Source: Typhlomys cinereus
Lineage: Eukaryota; Chordata; Mammalia; Rodentia; Platacanthomyidae
Direction: 5' to 3'
NCBI GenBank assembly: GCA_023101885.1
Contig: JALPQD010000403.1
Coordinates: forward strand, 524,685 to 588,684
DNA: 64,000 bases
Shown: positions 34,584 to 47,139 of the stretch, one piece after another
How the letters are laid out: every line of letters begins with the position of its first letter
Position numbering within the stretch: position 1 is the stretch's first letter
Notes under the pieces: generated by a model
What the model saw: only the letters and a program-made list of their open reading frames with translations
Databases searched by the model: none
Told to the model about the DNA's origin: nothing
Position numbers and translations under genes: made by a program

Positions 34584-34903
34584 AAAGTTGATAGGTGAAA
34601 ACATTTCAAAATAGCACCACTAAATCGTTTCCTGACCACAGAGGTAGAACTGCAGAAGTTACTTAAAGGAATGTTAAACACAGAAGAGTATGAACAATAG
34701 TTTTAATCACAGCAGCATATGAAAAAATACATTTTATGAGAACATTAGTTGAACAAAGGAGAACGGGGAAGGAATCCATCACGTCTAACAAAATAACCTG
34801 GCAAACATCATCTAATACCAATAGGGATATTGGGGGAAAAAAAGAAAAGAATGAGAAATACCAGAAAACAACCAACGAAATTATAATGTTAACTGTAAAT
34901 GCC
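34584..34903 (+). repeat. Right copy of 320-bp duplication flanking the young L1
   Basis: It follows the L1 A tail directly and matches 30310-30629 at 314 of 320 positions. After it the older L1-like host sequence resumes. Confidence 0.9.
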
Positions 34904-35185
34904 ATAATTCATAAATAAGGAAATTCAATTTGACAGGATTTAAAAACAAAATTCCTCTCTCTGCTATCTCCAAGAAATATACCTTACTGACAAAGATATC
35001 CACCAACTGGGAGTCCAATAATGGAAGCTAATTTCTTCAGCAAATGGAAGCTGAAAACAAGTTGGCATATTTCTTCTGACATCTGATAAAGTAGTTATCA
35101 GATCTGGTCAGAAGAGATGATGAAAGACATGATACATTAATAAAGAGAATGATTCATTAAGAAGACACCAATATAAGCATATATG
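34904..35185 (+). mobile_element. Ancient L1 remnant, continuation
   Basis: Old sense-strand L1-like sequence resumes after the duplication. No frame is intact. Confidence 0.45.
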
Positions 35186-35189
35186 TTGT

Positions 35190-35605
35190 CATAGTTAAGT
35201 ACAGGTGTCAACTTGATGGTTGAAGGTTGAGTGCTGGACATATTTGTAGAAAATTAGTAGTTAAATTAAGACCAGAGCAACCTGTAAGAGATTGTCTAGT
35301 GGACAGAGGAAGGCCCAGTCCATGGTGGGTGGGACTAGTCCCCACACAGGTGAATGAAATGGAGGCATTGTTTAAGAAGAGGCATCCTTGTGTATACTTG
35401 GCCAGATATGCTGGTATGGCAAGTAAGGATCATCCCTGTTTCAGCCATTATGTGGTTCCCTCCGCCCTTGTGTTAGTGTGCATTGTCCTGCAAAGTTGGA
35501 CTAGAATTATAACTATACTACCATAAGAGAATAAACCCCTGTTCCCTTACGCTGCTTGATGGTGATTTTATCAGCAACATATAGGTGAACTGCTACATAT
35601 GTACT
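35190..35605 (+). repeat. Dispersed repeat inserted in old L1
   Basis: It starts near 'caggtgtcaacttgatggtt' and ends with 'gagaataaacccctgttccc' then 'gatggtgattttatcagcaa'. Both ends resemble rodent interspersed repeats of the 'gtcaacttga ... aataaacc' type. The old L1 resumes after it at about 35640. Confidence 0.5.
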
Positions 35606-35639
35606 GAGTGTTGGGGCTCCTAATTTCCTAAAGCAAACC

Positions 35640-38460
35640 TTAATGTGTATAAAGAGTCAGATGGGAAGGTGAATTCAGTACCTCATTCTTATCATTGTAT
35701 GGATGGTGCACATTAAAAATGAACAAAAAAATTTCAGAGTTAAACTACACATAGATCAAATGAACATAGTAGAATACTCCATCCACCAGACATGAAATAA
35801 TGCACATTCTTTTTAGTAGCTCATGGAACACTCTTTAGAAGAGATTGCATTCTAGGTTACAAAACAAATCTGAAAAAATAAAAAAATAAAAATAATTTCT
35901 TGTGTTTTAACATATCATAGCAGGATAAAACTAGAAACCAATAACAAGAGATACCACAGAATCTATTAAAATACTTAGAAAAAAATACTTGGATCATGAC
36001 TAATACCTTATTCAATTATCAGGTGGTAATTGAAGAAACAAGTGATTCCACAAATTAAGTTAAAATAAAAGCATGACTTTACATAACTTTGGGGTACAGA
36101 AAATCTAAGAAGAAATCTTATAAACTGTTACATAATAAAATCATAGTTATCTCAAATAAGCTAACAAAACACCTTAATATCTTATAAAAATAAGAACAAT
36201 CCAAACCTAAAAGTAGTACTTGGAAAGAGACAATGAATATCAGTGTAGAAATTATTGAAATGGGAGCAAAAAATTTTATGAATCAATGGAACAAAGAGTT
36301 GATTCTTTTAAAAAATATTCAGACAAGAAAAGGCAATGTAAATAAGAAAACAAGAAGTCAAATTGTTGCTATTCACAGATGACGTGATCTTATACTCAGA
36401 AGCTTGTTATGACTTGGCCAGAAAAAAGAAAATATTTTATTTAGTTAAGTAACAGAATTTAAAGCCAGCAGACAAACGTCAGAAGTGGGCTGAGGAGACA
36501 GTTGAGTCAGTGAAGAGTTTGCTTCACAAGCATGAAGACTCGAGTTAAATAACAGAACCCATCTTAAAATGTCAGGTGTGGTGGCATGTACTTGACATTT
36601 CAGTGCTAAGGAGATAAAGGCAGGAGGGTCCCTGGGGCTCACTGGATAGATGACAGAGCCAAAGGGCTAAACTTCAGGTCAATTAGAAACCCTATCTCAA
36701 AGGAAGAGGGTGGTGTTCCTTAGAATATACCCAAGTGTTCCTCGGGCCTTCGTATGTATGCGCTCACACGTGCATATGTACCTGCACACAGATTTGCACA
36801 CGTATGCACATACACATGAAAGAAAAATAATAGCTTTTTCATATACCGATGAAAATTTGCTGAGAAAGAAACTGAGAAAAAAAAAATCCTGTTCATGAAA
36901 GCTTGAAAAAACAAGTAAAGAAGCATACAAACAATAAAAAAAACTATGAATAAACTTGACCATAGATGTAAACAACTTCTACCATGAAACCTTGAAGACA
37001 GTAAAAAAAAATTTACTGAAGACAGTTGAACATGGAAAGACCTCCCACAATCATGGGTTGGCAAAATTAATATTGTAAAAATGTTAATACTACCAAAGGC
37101 AATTTGCAAATTCACCACAACCCCTATCAATATTCCAGTTACAGTCTTACCACAACTAGGGGAAAAAATCCTAAAATGCACAAGGAAGCATTAAAGACCC
37201 CAAATAACCAAAATAATTCTAAGCACTCCAGAACAAACTTGCACAGCTGTAGACAGCTGTTCTTTAACAAAAGTATTAAAAAGCAAATGCTGGAAAAAAG
37301 AGATTCTTCAACAGACAGCACTGGGGAAACTGGATCTCTATGTGTTAAAAAGAAAGAAAGAAAAAAGAAACTAAATCTATAATTCCACATCTCTTATTCT
37401 GCAGAAAAATCAATTCAAAATGGATCAAAGATCTTAATGTAAGATTTGAAATTTTGAAATTGTTAGAAAGAAATTTGGACAAAACTGTTCAAGTGTAGGA
37501 ATAGGCAAGACCTTTATAAAAAGGACTCAAGTGGCACAGAAATAACCTCAAGAACTACCAAATGTGATTCCATAAAAAATTTTTTTGAGCTTCTGAACAG
37601 TAAAAGAAACAATTGAAAGTAAAATACAGGCTGAAGAACAGGAGTATAAAAAGTGCCAATAATCTGTCTGATGATTACCTAGACTCTGTAAAGAACTCCA
37701 AAAATTAAACAGAAAATAAATAAAACACAATCTCATGATCAATATATAGACCAAGAATCAAATCGATAGTTTACAAAGAAATGCCAATAACCAAGAAATA
37801 TTTGAAAAATTGTATAAATCCTTAACATTGTGGAAATTCCATCTCACTGGAGAAAGAAAACAAATACTGGGGAGGATGTGGCAAAAGAGGAATTCTCATA
37901 CACACATTCCTGGTAGAATGTAAATTGGTACCAAGATGTGGGGAGCCAGTCTAGCAGTCCATCAGTGGATGAATTAAGACAATGTCCGTGTGTGTGAACA
38001 AGAATGAAATTAAGACATGTGCAGGAAAATATATAGAAATGAATATCATTACATTAAGCAAAATGTTGCCTAGAAAAATCAATATTACATGTTTTTTCTC
38101 ATATGAAAATTTATTTATGCTTGTGGAAATTCATGTGTATGTGCAAACTTACATATACTTGTGTAAATATATACATACATGCGACGTGAAAGTTGGAAGT
38201 GCACTGTAGACAAGAGGAAGAGATGTAAGGGAGAGAGATGAGGGAGACGAGAGTGGGTAGCAGTATATCGTGTGACATGTTAACTGTAGAAACTATTAGA
38301 GAGGAACCATGACACCAGTAAGAATTGTGGAGGGGGAAGGAAGGAGGGCAGGGTGGGATGATAATTATGCTTAACCATATAGGTGTATGAAAGTGTTGTA
38401 GCGAAACCCATTATTTTGCGTGCAAACTAACAAAAAATAAAAAGAAGAAAAAAGAAAACA
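35640..38460 (+). mobile_element. Ancient L1 remnant, ORF2 and 3' end
   Basis: Decayed ORF2 is traceable: FTDDVILYSE-like RT box at about 36371-36400, 'tggaaagacctcccacaatc' at 37033, and the C-terminal stretch to about 38100. It ends in an A-rich tail (38425-38474). A SINE interrupts it at 36480. With 29000-30309 and 34904-35185 it may represent one old full-length element or several. Confidence 0.6.
36480..36835 (+). repeat. SINE inserted in the ancient L1
   Basis: The head 'gggctgaggagacagttgag' is followed by a tRNA-like body with 'gcatgaagactcgagttaaa' and a CA-rich tail (36760-36815). Confidence 0.55.
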
Positions 38461-38904
38461 GGAAAATAAAAATAATGACTAAGTTCTGTCCATCTACCTT
38501 TAGGCCTCCCTGTAGGAGGCTTCTTGTCACACACAAGTCCTCAAAGGGCCTTTGCGATACTTTCTCTTCTTCCTCTCCTCTTCTCTTCTGTGTGGACTTT
38601 ATTCCAGTCAGAAGGTTGGTTTTCTCACATGCACAACTGGAAGTGTTTCCAGCTTAGTTAACGCACTGGAATCATGTAACATGGTTGATCATCTCATGGA
38701 AACTCCTTCTCTGCTTGGCTTCTAGGAGTCCCCTTCTGCGTGTTTCTTCAGCTTTTCTCTTTCTCATCGCCCTGTTTGTTTCCTCTTCCTCCTCTGGGCA
38801 TCTGAGCACACACTCAGGAGTATCTTAAGTTGCTTTTCCACAGCACCAAGTGAGTTTCTCTTCTTCCTGGTCTCAGACACCAAGCAGCTCCAATCAGATT
38901 TACA

Positions 38905-39148
38905 GAAACTGGAGCTAACCAATGAGGAAAAGCCATTTTTCCTGGGCTTGCCTAAGCTTATAAATACACCTGACCTGACAGCCATCTTTGGCGCCTGCCC
39001 CTCATGGTTCTCCACGTCTGGAGTCCGTCCGTTCTTTCCCTCCTCTAATAAACTCTGCCTTAACCCTCTATGCATGTTCTGGTTTCGATTTTTGACTCCT
39101 GAACAAATGAATCTGGACACATATAGACCCCAGTGTGACCCTGTAACA
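38905..39148 (+). mobile_element. Solo LTR related to the one at 25.5 kb
   Basis: It shares with the 25.5-26.3 kb LTR the block 'aaccaatgaggaaaagccat', the TATA box 'cttataaatacacctgacc', 'cagccatctttggc', one 'gcccctcatgg' unit, AATAAA (39044) and the end 'ctgtaaca'. No primer binding site follows, so this is a solo LTR. The left edge is uncertain. Confidence 0.65.
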
Positions 39149-39239
39149 CTTGTAAAAGACTTCCAGAATCCAAACACTTCTCAGGGTTGCCGTCTGGGTT
39201 CAAACCAGGTGTCCCTACCCTCCTGACTGATCTACCCTA

Positions 39240-40030
39240 TGCTCTCTCGCATGCCCCCTTTCCACAGAAGCTAAAGACACTGCCAGGTCACAGCACTGCA
39301 ATCCCAACGGCTCCAGTGACTTCCCCATTCATGTAGAGTCATAAAGTCTACAAAGGCTTCTGTCACTAGTCTTGACTTTGCCGCAACCACATTGACCTTC
39401 TCTTCCTACCCAGGCCTGGCTCCACTTAACACTTGAAGTCTCTGCTAATGTAGCTTCTTCAGAGAACCCTTGCAAAGACCCCTTCCTACCCACTTACAAA
39501 CTCTGTCTCTTCCAGCTACTCTCCACAGCACTCCTAACCAGAGCCACAAACTTATTATTCAGCTTCTCCAATTAGAAACTATGTCTTTTCCCCTAATTGT
39601 ACATTCTGGCTGGCACTTAGAACTAAAGAAGTAGCTTGTGAAGATCAAATGATAAACCAACAGGACATTAACATGTCAAATATGTTCATTTGGCAACCAA
39701 GGCCACAGTGACTGTTTCCACAGATTAAAAATTCTTTCACACACTGGAGACTACCATAGTAAGTCATTTAGATCATTAGAGTTTGGTTCACTCCAATATT
39801 TCTCTGATGATCACATAGTGCTTCTTCTATAGAATCTGCTGTGTCTGACTTTTCTCCCAAGGTGCTCACATAAGGTAGACTGAAGTGGTTCATTTCCTAT
39901 AAAATCTAGATTTTTAAAAAAATCATCCTTTGAAAATTGATCCCACTGGAAACAGTCATAGTAAGTAAATTAAGTCAGTCCTAGGAACAGACACAGCAAG
40001 TCTTTTCTTTTGTTAGTGGGTCCCAGATTG
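39240..40030. other. Non-coding stretch
   Basis: No gene or nameable repeat seen. Confidence 0.4.
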
Positions 40031-40034
40031 TGAT

Positions 40035-40420
40035 CGTTAATCCTGAGTGTCAGCTTGACACATCTGACATTAACTAAGATCAGCTGTCAGACTACCTGAA
40101 GAGAGCGTCCAGATCAATATATTTACCATACGAAGACCAGCCCTAGATCTGATCGAAACCTCCATAGATCCGATCGGAACCTCCCAGTAGCGGGCCAGAT
40201 AAAAACAACCATAGAACAGAAGACTTGGAAAAATAGATTCTCCAAGGATGTCTCCAAGGATGTGACTTAGCCCTCCTCCAACTTCAACCACCAGCCGTGT
40301 CGCCTCCACCATGAACGATTGTTTCTCCCCTCTGGAACCATAAGCTGAATAAATCTCCCTTAAGTTGTTCGACTTTGAGTGTTCTCTCACAGCAATAGTA
40401 CCCGTTACATAGATTGCATA
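40035..40420 (+). repeat. Dispersed repeat, family A-like
   Basis: It begins 'cctgagtgtcagcttgacac' and ends 'ctgaataaatctcccttaag' and 'gtgttctctcacagcaatag'. The 3' end matches the copy at 52563-52915 closely. Confidence 0.55.
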
Positions 40421-40429
40421 CAAATACAT

Positions 40430-41400
40430 AAAATCACCTATGTACGGATGGCATGAAAGTGTCTACAGAGACCAAGAGAATGATGGGAAAGAGTAATAGG
40501 ACATGGGTGTGTGTGTTATGCTCCAAGAATATTTATAGACTTGATGACAATGTCCTTATGTAATCCAGTACAATTTAAAAATTAAATCTAAAGAAATCAC
40601 CTTCTGTCCAGAAATACCTCCTTTCCAGGCCTCCTCTGTCTCCCGAAGTCCTGCGCATATTGTCACAAGGTCACCACCACTGGGCTGGGACCAGTAAAGC
40701 TGGGCTTTTAACCAGTGGCCAGGTGGGAAGGGCTACAGACATAGTCAGTGCAGATCCCTAGAGGCAGATGTTTGCTCCTGGTGCTTTTACACAACTCTGA
40801 CCTGGACAGTGCATAATAGTGTGGGACACACTGGAGGATCATGGCTGCAGACACTGGGAAGCAGAAAAGGGCTGACAGGAAGCTACCTTTTGTGCAGGGT
40901 TTCTAGAAACCTGTTGTCCTTCCTCAAAAGGACATAGCCAAGGTGTGGCACAGTGCTCGGCTGTAAATAAAACCAGCAGCATGAGTCTCTTCTGGAGTCA
41001 TTCTCAAGTTTTTTGGGTGTTGTAGGACTTTTTCCCCTCAAAATATGACACGATGTTTTTTTGGATTTTGTCCCCAATCTGACCTAAGCAGAGGATTAGG
41101 TTCTGTCTCTGTTCTATAGCAACTTGAAACATAATCTTCTTGAAGGGAAACTCATTAAAGGCTCTGATGGGTTTTGAAACTTAAAAGATTCAGGAGAGGG
41201 TAATCTATAAGGTAAAACAAAACAAAACAAAACAAAAACTGCCGAGGGAGGAGCTCTGAACAGACAAGCATTCTAGAGAAGACCGAACAACGGAGCAGGA
41301 GGAGATGCTGGAGCACTCGTGGCAGAAAGTCACATAGAAGCTTCAAGGTTACTGCTTCTTTGAGTCTCACCCAGGCTGGGGTGGGCTTGTCAGAGGACTC
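40430..41400. other. Non-coding stretch with (AAAAC)n
   Basis: A short AAAAC pentamer run lies at 41215-41237. No gene is recognised. Confidence 0.4.
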
Positions 41401-41404
41401 CTTT

Positions 41405-41765
41405 AAGCTGTCCCTGCTCCTGTAGGTATCTCTCACCCACACTCTGCAAGTAACTCTCACCCATACTCTGTAAGTAACTCTCACCCAAATTCCTGTAAGT
41501 AGCTCTCAACCATAATTTGTATCTGTCACCCATATTCCTTGTAAGTAGTTCTCACCCATATTCCTGTAAGTAGCTCTCACACATACTCCTGTATCTTTCA
41601 CCCATACTCTGTAAGTAACTCTTACCCATATTCCTGTAAGTAGTTGTCATCCATACTCTGCAAGTAGCTCTCACCTATACTTTGTAAGTATATCACCTGT
41701 ACTCCTTGTATCTTTCACCCATATTCCTGTAAATAGCTCTCACCCATACTCATGTAATTCTAATA
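41405..41765 (+). repeat. Diverged minisatellite, unit about 24-25 bp
   Basis: About fifteen imperfect units of the type 'ctctcacccatactctgtaa' + 'gtag' or 'gtaa'. Seven exact GTAAGT hexamers occur on the + strand. The ORF across it on the minus strand is repeat-derived (RVWVR-type) and not a gene. Confidence 0.85.
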
Positions 41766-41934
41766 AACTCATTGGTTCATCAAATTGGAATGTGATATAA
41801 TTATCTTTTTGATATGTCCTTGAATCCCTCTCTGTGTGGTGTCTCCCCAGGAAAACTTTAACAAGGTCTTTCCCCCAGTCCTGTCCAGGTGCATACCTGA
41901 GCTCATTATGCTACTGGCCAGGCTTAAAGGCAGA

Positions 41935-42077
41935 TACTGGACTGGTGAGATGGCTCAGTGGACAAAGGCATTTGTCATCATGCCTGTTGGCTTGAGTTCA
42001 ATCCCTGGATCCCAAATGACAAAAGGAGAAAACAGGTCTCTGACCTCTGTATGTTTGGAATGACCTCATACTACCAT

Positions 42078-42122
<45 letters not shown>

Positions 42123-42180
42123 ACACACACATATACACACATACATGCATGATAAATAAAATATAAAAAATAAATAAAAG
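41935..42180 (+). repeat. SINE with (CA)n and A-rich tail
   Basis: The head 'tggactggtgagatggctca' and B-box-like 'gagttcaatccctgg' mark a tRNA-derived SINE. A CA run at 42081-42120 and an A/T-rich end 'aaataaaatataaaaaataa' follow. Confidence 0.75.
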
Positions 42181-42189
42181 TAGATTGCT

Positions 42190-45000
42190 GCCAACCTGGG
42201 AAAGCTGGACAACTAAGGGAAAAAGAGAAAGAACAAGCCACACGCTCAGGTCAGTGGTTGGAAGTGTGGGTCCTGCCTAGTGTTCCCAGGTGGCCGTCAA
42301 GTTCTGAACAACAGCCAGAGAAAAGGGCTCAGGGTGCAGAATCAGTCCTGGTCAGTCTGAGACGCCCCAAATGCAGCCATAAGCTTGCCTTGTGCCTCCC
42401 TTTCCCAGGCAGCTCTCATTGTACCATCAGCCCAGGTCATGTGAGCTTGTCGACCGTGAGGGACCTGTAAATAAGGACCGCCAAAGACCAGCTTTTTCCA
42501 GTTCTTCTTTCCATAGAGCCCTGAAGGCTGCAAGGTAGCCCTGCTGTGGAGGTCAGGGGAACCCAAGGCTAATGCATTCACATAACTGTGCAGGACCAAG
42601 TTTTCAGGGGGCAAAGGATCCTGTGGTCAGGTGCCACCAAAATTTCCAGGGGTAAATTGTGCCTGTGATACTTTCCAACTCCATGTAAAGTGGTCCAGGA
42701 GACACCCCAGCAGTGCTCTGTGTGATGGGCAGAGAGCGATGGAGTTCCGTATATCACGGTGGAAGCTCAGCAAGGCTCACACATCGGGCTCATTATACAG
42801 CTGATTATGTAAGTGCTCCAAACAACCTCTCTGATTGTTAAGTAACAACCCAGGCAGAAAGTGATGCTGGAGGCAAAGAATAAGGGCTCAGGGACCAAGG
42901 ATGTTTCTAGTTTTATGCTAGGGCCAATTTAGAAGAAACTCTGAGCAAATCTATACTGTAAGATTCATCTAGCCTGTCAGAAACAACAATTCAAAGAAGG
43001 AGGAATTGGAAAAGGAGGCAGCATCAGATAGAAAACAAAGAATAGAATAAAATGGAAAATATTGGCACATGCCACTCCTGCTAGGGGAAGATCAATCTGT
43101 GTACACACTTGCAATGGTGTGAAATGGAGCTTTGTCCCTCTGATGTCCAAAGTCTGGCCACTGTGTACCCATGTCATGGGTCAGCACTTAGTAAGCAGCT
43201 ACAAGGATCAGGGTCTGGATTGTGGAGTTCTGGAAAAAGAAGGACTAGAAGGAGATTCCCAAAAGGAAGTGAAGAATATCCTTAATGTTGCTAAGATATC
43301 ATTTCGAAGAGGTTCTGCATCCTGATGTGACTGGAACGCATCAGGATGTGACAGTGTCTACCTGGGGTCACAGCAAAGTGACTGATTGAGGTCCTCTTTC
43401 TGTCTCAGACACCCACATGTGTTATATGCATTATGTGCTGACATGCCAAAAAGCAAAGGAGTCAAAAAGTAAAGGAGCTTCTTTCTAGGTCCAGAGAGTC
43501 CTGGGTCCTGCTGCACTTCTTTCCAGTTTCTCGTTCCCTGCGAATGCTTCCTAGAATACCTGAGCCATAGCTGACCCTAGACTTTGTGTACTCTGGAGGC
43601 TAGGGGAAAGATGCAATAAGAATCCAGAGCCCGCGAAGGAATGCAGGGCACATGTTCTAGGCTCTAAGCCCCGGTCCCTTTATGTAGGGTCCTCATGCAT
43701 AATAATAATAGCATGCTCTGTGGGTAGAAGGAATAGCTATGGACCATCCTGCAAGTGGGACAAAGAGGAATCTGAACACAGGTAGTGAACCCTCCCACAT
43801 CCCAGCTGCTTAATATGCCTGCTTCTAAAGTTCCCTTGCCCCGGCAAAGAGATGGGGGTCTCTGTCTTGCAGATGAGAAAACAGGAAAGTTAAGCACTTT
43901 CCTAAGCCATGTATACTAAGCAAAAGTTCAGTCTCCACATTAAAAAAGAAAAAAATTGAACCACCAGACCCACTAGTTTGGTCCTCCTTCCTTTGTGTCT
44001 GAAACTCAGACATTGAAGAGTGAAATAAGGTGTCTGGGTAGAGAAGGATCACCCTAACAGAAGGGGTCACCTTGAGTCCAAAAGTGCATTGGATGCATCT
44101 TTGTCTTCTGTTGGGTTGTCTTTGGATAAAGGGGAATCATGAGTTGGCTTTTCAAGGGACCCAGCACCCACTGGCAGGCATGCAGTTGTATTAGTGTCCA
44201 TTGACACACTGCAGGAGTCAGGAGTCATGAAGAATTGCAGGACTGAGGGTGACAGGAATACGTTCTAGCATTGGAAAAAGGAAGGGGTCGGTTAAGTTAG
44301 CACAAATGAAGAAGCCCAGATAAAAGGTTCCTAACCATGAAGTGATGCTAATCATGCTAGACAGCTGGTCTAGAAACAAAGCAACATTAAACCTGCCATG
44401 CCCGGGGCAAAGGGAGTGATTCCGGTAGGCAGAGCTGCTCACGGCAAGAGAGTCATCAAATGCCTCGTGTAGCTCTTCTCTGGTGCTGTCTTGAGGTCTT
44501 GAACTAAGATTGGAGGCTCTCTGTATGCTTCAAGGGCCAGGAAATGACTAATGAATTGGGCTTTATCTTATTGGTTTGCCCCTCGAAGATTACTAGCACA
44601 TTCTCTTGTTTCTTACCGCATCTGAAATAAGACAAAGGACTCTGTGACGTAGCAGGACTTCAAGAAGCTGCTGTGCTCTGGCTGACTAGCCAGGCTGTAT
44701 GCAGGGCCCCTCACAGCTTCTGCAAGATGCTTTTCTTCATCTAGGTGTTGGGTCCCTACTCTCCTTTGACCCTGCATTCATCAGCGCGACTCATCAACTC
44801 TGTTGAATTTTATGGAATTTTCCAGCACCTAAGATCAATGCTAAAGCACCATATATTCTTTGCAAGACATTTTAATTACTTGTTTTGTAGAATATTTAAA
44901 CAAACAGCCCGAGGTTATGTAAATTACCACCCACTGCAACTAGCTAACCCTGTGGTCTGAGGACTGGGGTGCGGATAGGGGGAAGTGTGCCTTGCAGGTC
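42190..45000. other. Non-coding stretch, 2.8 kb
   Basis: No gene, RNA or identifiable transposon. Scattered frames below 95 codons have no domain support. Confidence 0.45.
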
Positions 45001-45017
45001 GGGGGGGGGGGGGGGGG
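45001..45017. repeat. Poly(G) run of 17
   Basis: A single uninterrupted homopolymer run, likely length-unstable and hard to sequence. Confidence 0.9.
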
Positions 45018-45705
45018 AGCCAAACTTAAGACACAGACGCCAGGGGCTCTCTAGAGCATTTGAACTTGTAACATTCTGGAGAGAAAGACATGTTGTATTA
45101 TGTTTTATGTGAATGAGAAGGATGGAAATCATTTTTGATCACTTACCTGTGAACAGAAAATCTTGCCTCTTCATTTTACCCTTTTCTTACTTTGTCGATG
45201 GTTTACAAACTATGGATCTCTGCGGTTTTGATTCCTGTGTTCTTGAGGACTTTAGATTCCCAAATTCCATACTTCATTCCAAAGTATCCCAAACTCAACA
45301 CACTCATTCCACAATTCATTCTGCCTAGGGACCTAATCTCACTCCATGCAAATCTGAAAAAAGAGAGGCAGGTCCCTTCTCAGTCTAGCCATATAGTTTC
45401 TCGACCAAATGAACGAAGCAAAATATACAATCAAATAGGATAAAACGTTTCCAAGTAAAATAAGACAGAACCTTCCACTAGGGTCTCCCCATATCTCTCA
45501 ACATGGGCATCACTCAGACTTGGTTTGGAATGATAAGTGGAAATGTTCATGCAGGTTGGAAACAACACACACTATGAGCCGCTTTACAGAAATCAGATCA
45601 AAGTAGAGAAAAATTTTAGAAGTTCCCAGCTCTGAAATGTTCCTTCCCCATCATTTTTGTTCACATATTCACACCACTCAGCATCAAAGTGAAACCAAAC
45701 AAGAC
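45018..45705. other. Non-coding stretch
   Basis: Nothing identifiable. Confidence 0.4.
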
Positions 45706-45707
45706 AG

Positions 45708-46030
45708 ATGTCTTCATGTGTTTTCTGTTGCTACGACAGAATACCTGAGAATGAGTAATCTATGAAAGGAGAGACATTCATTTAGTTCACAGAACTAAAA
45801 TCAATAGCCACATCTGGCAAGAGCCTTGGGCTATGTCGCAACAGAGTGGAAAAATGGAAGAACAAGCAGACACGTGTGGAAGAGAGAGAGAGGAGCTAGA
45901 TGGCCTGGTGAGGAAGTCGGCATCTCTCTTATCATCTCTCAAAGACCCCGTCTCTAGGTGGCATCACTTGGCAATCCAGTTTCAACAGGACATATGGAGA
46001 GGTCAAAGCACATTCAAATCATAGCAGCAG
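45708..46030 (+). repeat. Dispersed repeat, family B
   Basis: It opens 'tgttttctgttgctacgaca' and 'gaatacctgagaatgagtaa', a start seen in widespread mammalian repeats. It shares its layout with copies at 48515 and 55385. A family name is not assigned. Confidence 0.5.
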
Positions 46031-46590
46031 AAGAAAAAAAAATTGTAATCTGGATATTGAGGCAGGAACTAGAGCTGCTATGAGAGGTTCTCTTCTCAAG
46101 CTCACAACCGAATCCAGACCGCCGATCAGCCAGAAACAGCTTCCAGCTTTGAGGACAGCGCTGGATTTGAATGGTGTCCTTGGGGACACATCTCTGACGT
46201 TCAAGGTGACAAAAGCACATTCAGCAACCTTTGCTTTTACGGCATCCAGAATTAGAAGCACAGGCTGCATCATTTTCTACATAAGGCCAAGGAAGAAGAA
46301 TGAGGAGGGAAAACCCAAAGAAATCAAAGGCGAAATGGGTGGGAAATGTAATTTGTAAAACATTGTTAAGCATTTACTTTTCAACTATGTGAAGAGGACC
46401 TGAATAACCTCCTTGCACATTTTGAATTTTGGGTCTGATTAATTTCTTCTCTCCCAGAAGATTTGGAAGTCCTTCGAAGGTAGCCACAGGTAAGATTCTG
46501 CAGCAGAAAGATTTGCTGTGTTCTATTTTAAAGTCGTCTCTGGTGCCCCATAAAGTCGACAGTCATGGTAAGAACTAAACAAAAATGTTG
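46031..46590. other. Non-coding stretch
   Basis: The 92-codon frame at 46080-46358 has no recognised domain. No RNA or repeat is named. Confidence 0.4.
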
Positions 46591-46594
46591 TATA

Positions 46595-46990
46595 TGAAAT
46601 TATTAACTGATTAATTAAATTTTATTTTGATTGATATATAATTGTACATGTTCATGAGATGTAATGTTTTGATTTATGTGTATGTTGGGTAAGTTGGCAT
46701 ATCAAGACCTCATTTCTGTAAGATGAGTACACTCAGAATCCTCTCTTCTGATTATTTTTGAACTGTACCATGCGTTATGCGTTATTGCCAAACAATGCTC
46801 ATCCTGATGTGCCATGGAACACCAGAACTTGCTAGTCATTTATCTGATACTCACCTGAGAACCTTCCACCCCCGCCCATGCTTTGTTTTTCCCCATCCTC
46901 AGTCCTACCTCCTTGCCTCTGCCTCCCCCAAGGTCTTCTTAGACATCCTTCTCTGCCCAGGATTCTTCCCTGGCCAGCGTGGCTGACTCA
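46595..46990 (-). mobile_element. Ancient L1 3'UTR fragment, minus strand
   Basis: Motifs 'gatatataattgtacatgtt' and 'gatgtaatgttttgatttat' match the antisense of old mammalian L1 3' ends. Diverged, no coding part. Confidence 0.5.
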
Positions 46991-47139
46991 CTCACTCTGC
47001 GTGGACCCTTCTCCCTGAGGAGGTAGCTCCTGGATCATGGGCTCTGCTCTCTTCCACTTCCTTCACACCCCCTGACTCCATGCTTCAACTCTATCTAAAC
47101 ACGTGCCATCCAGCGGACTCTGTCCTCCACTGTGGCCCT

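Noticed and set aside
41405..41765. CRISPR-like spaced repeats
   Set aside because: Units are contiguous and diverged with no unique spacers, and the genome is mammalian. It is a minisatellite.
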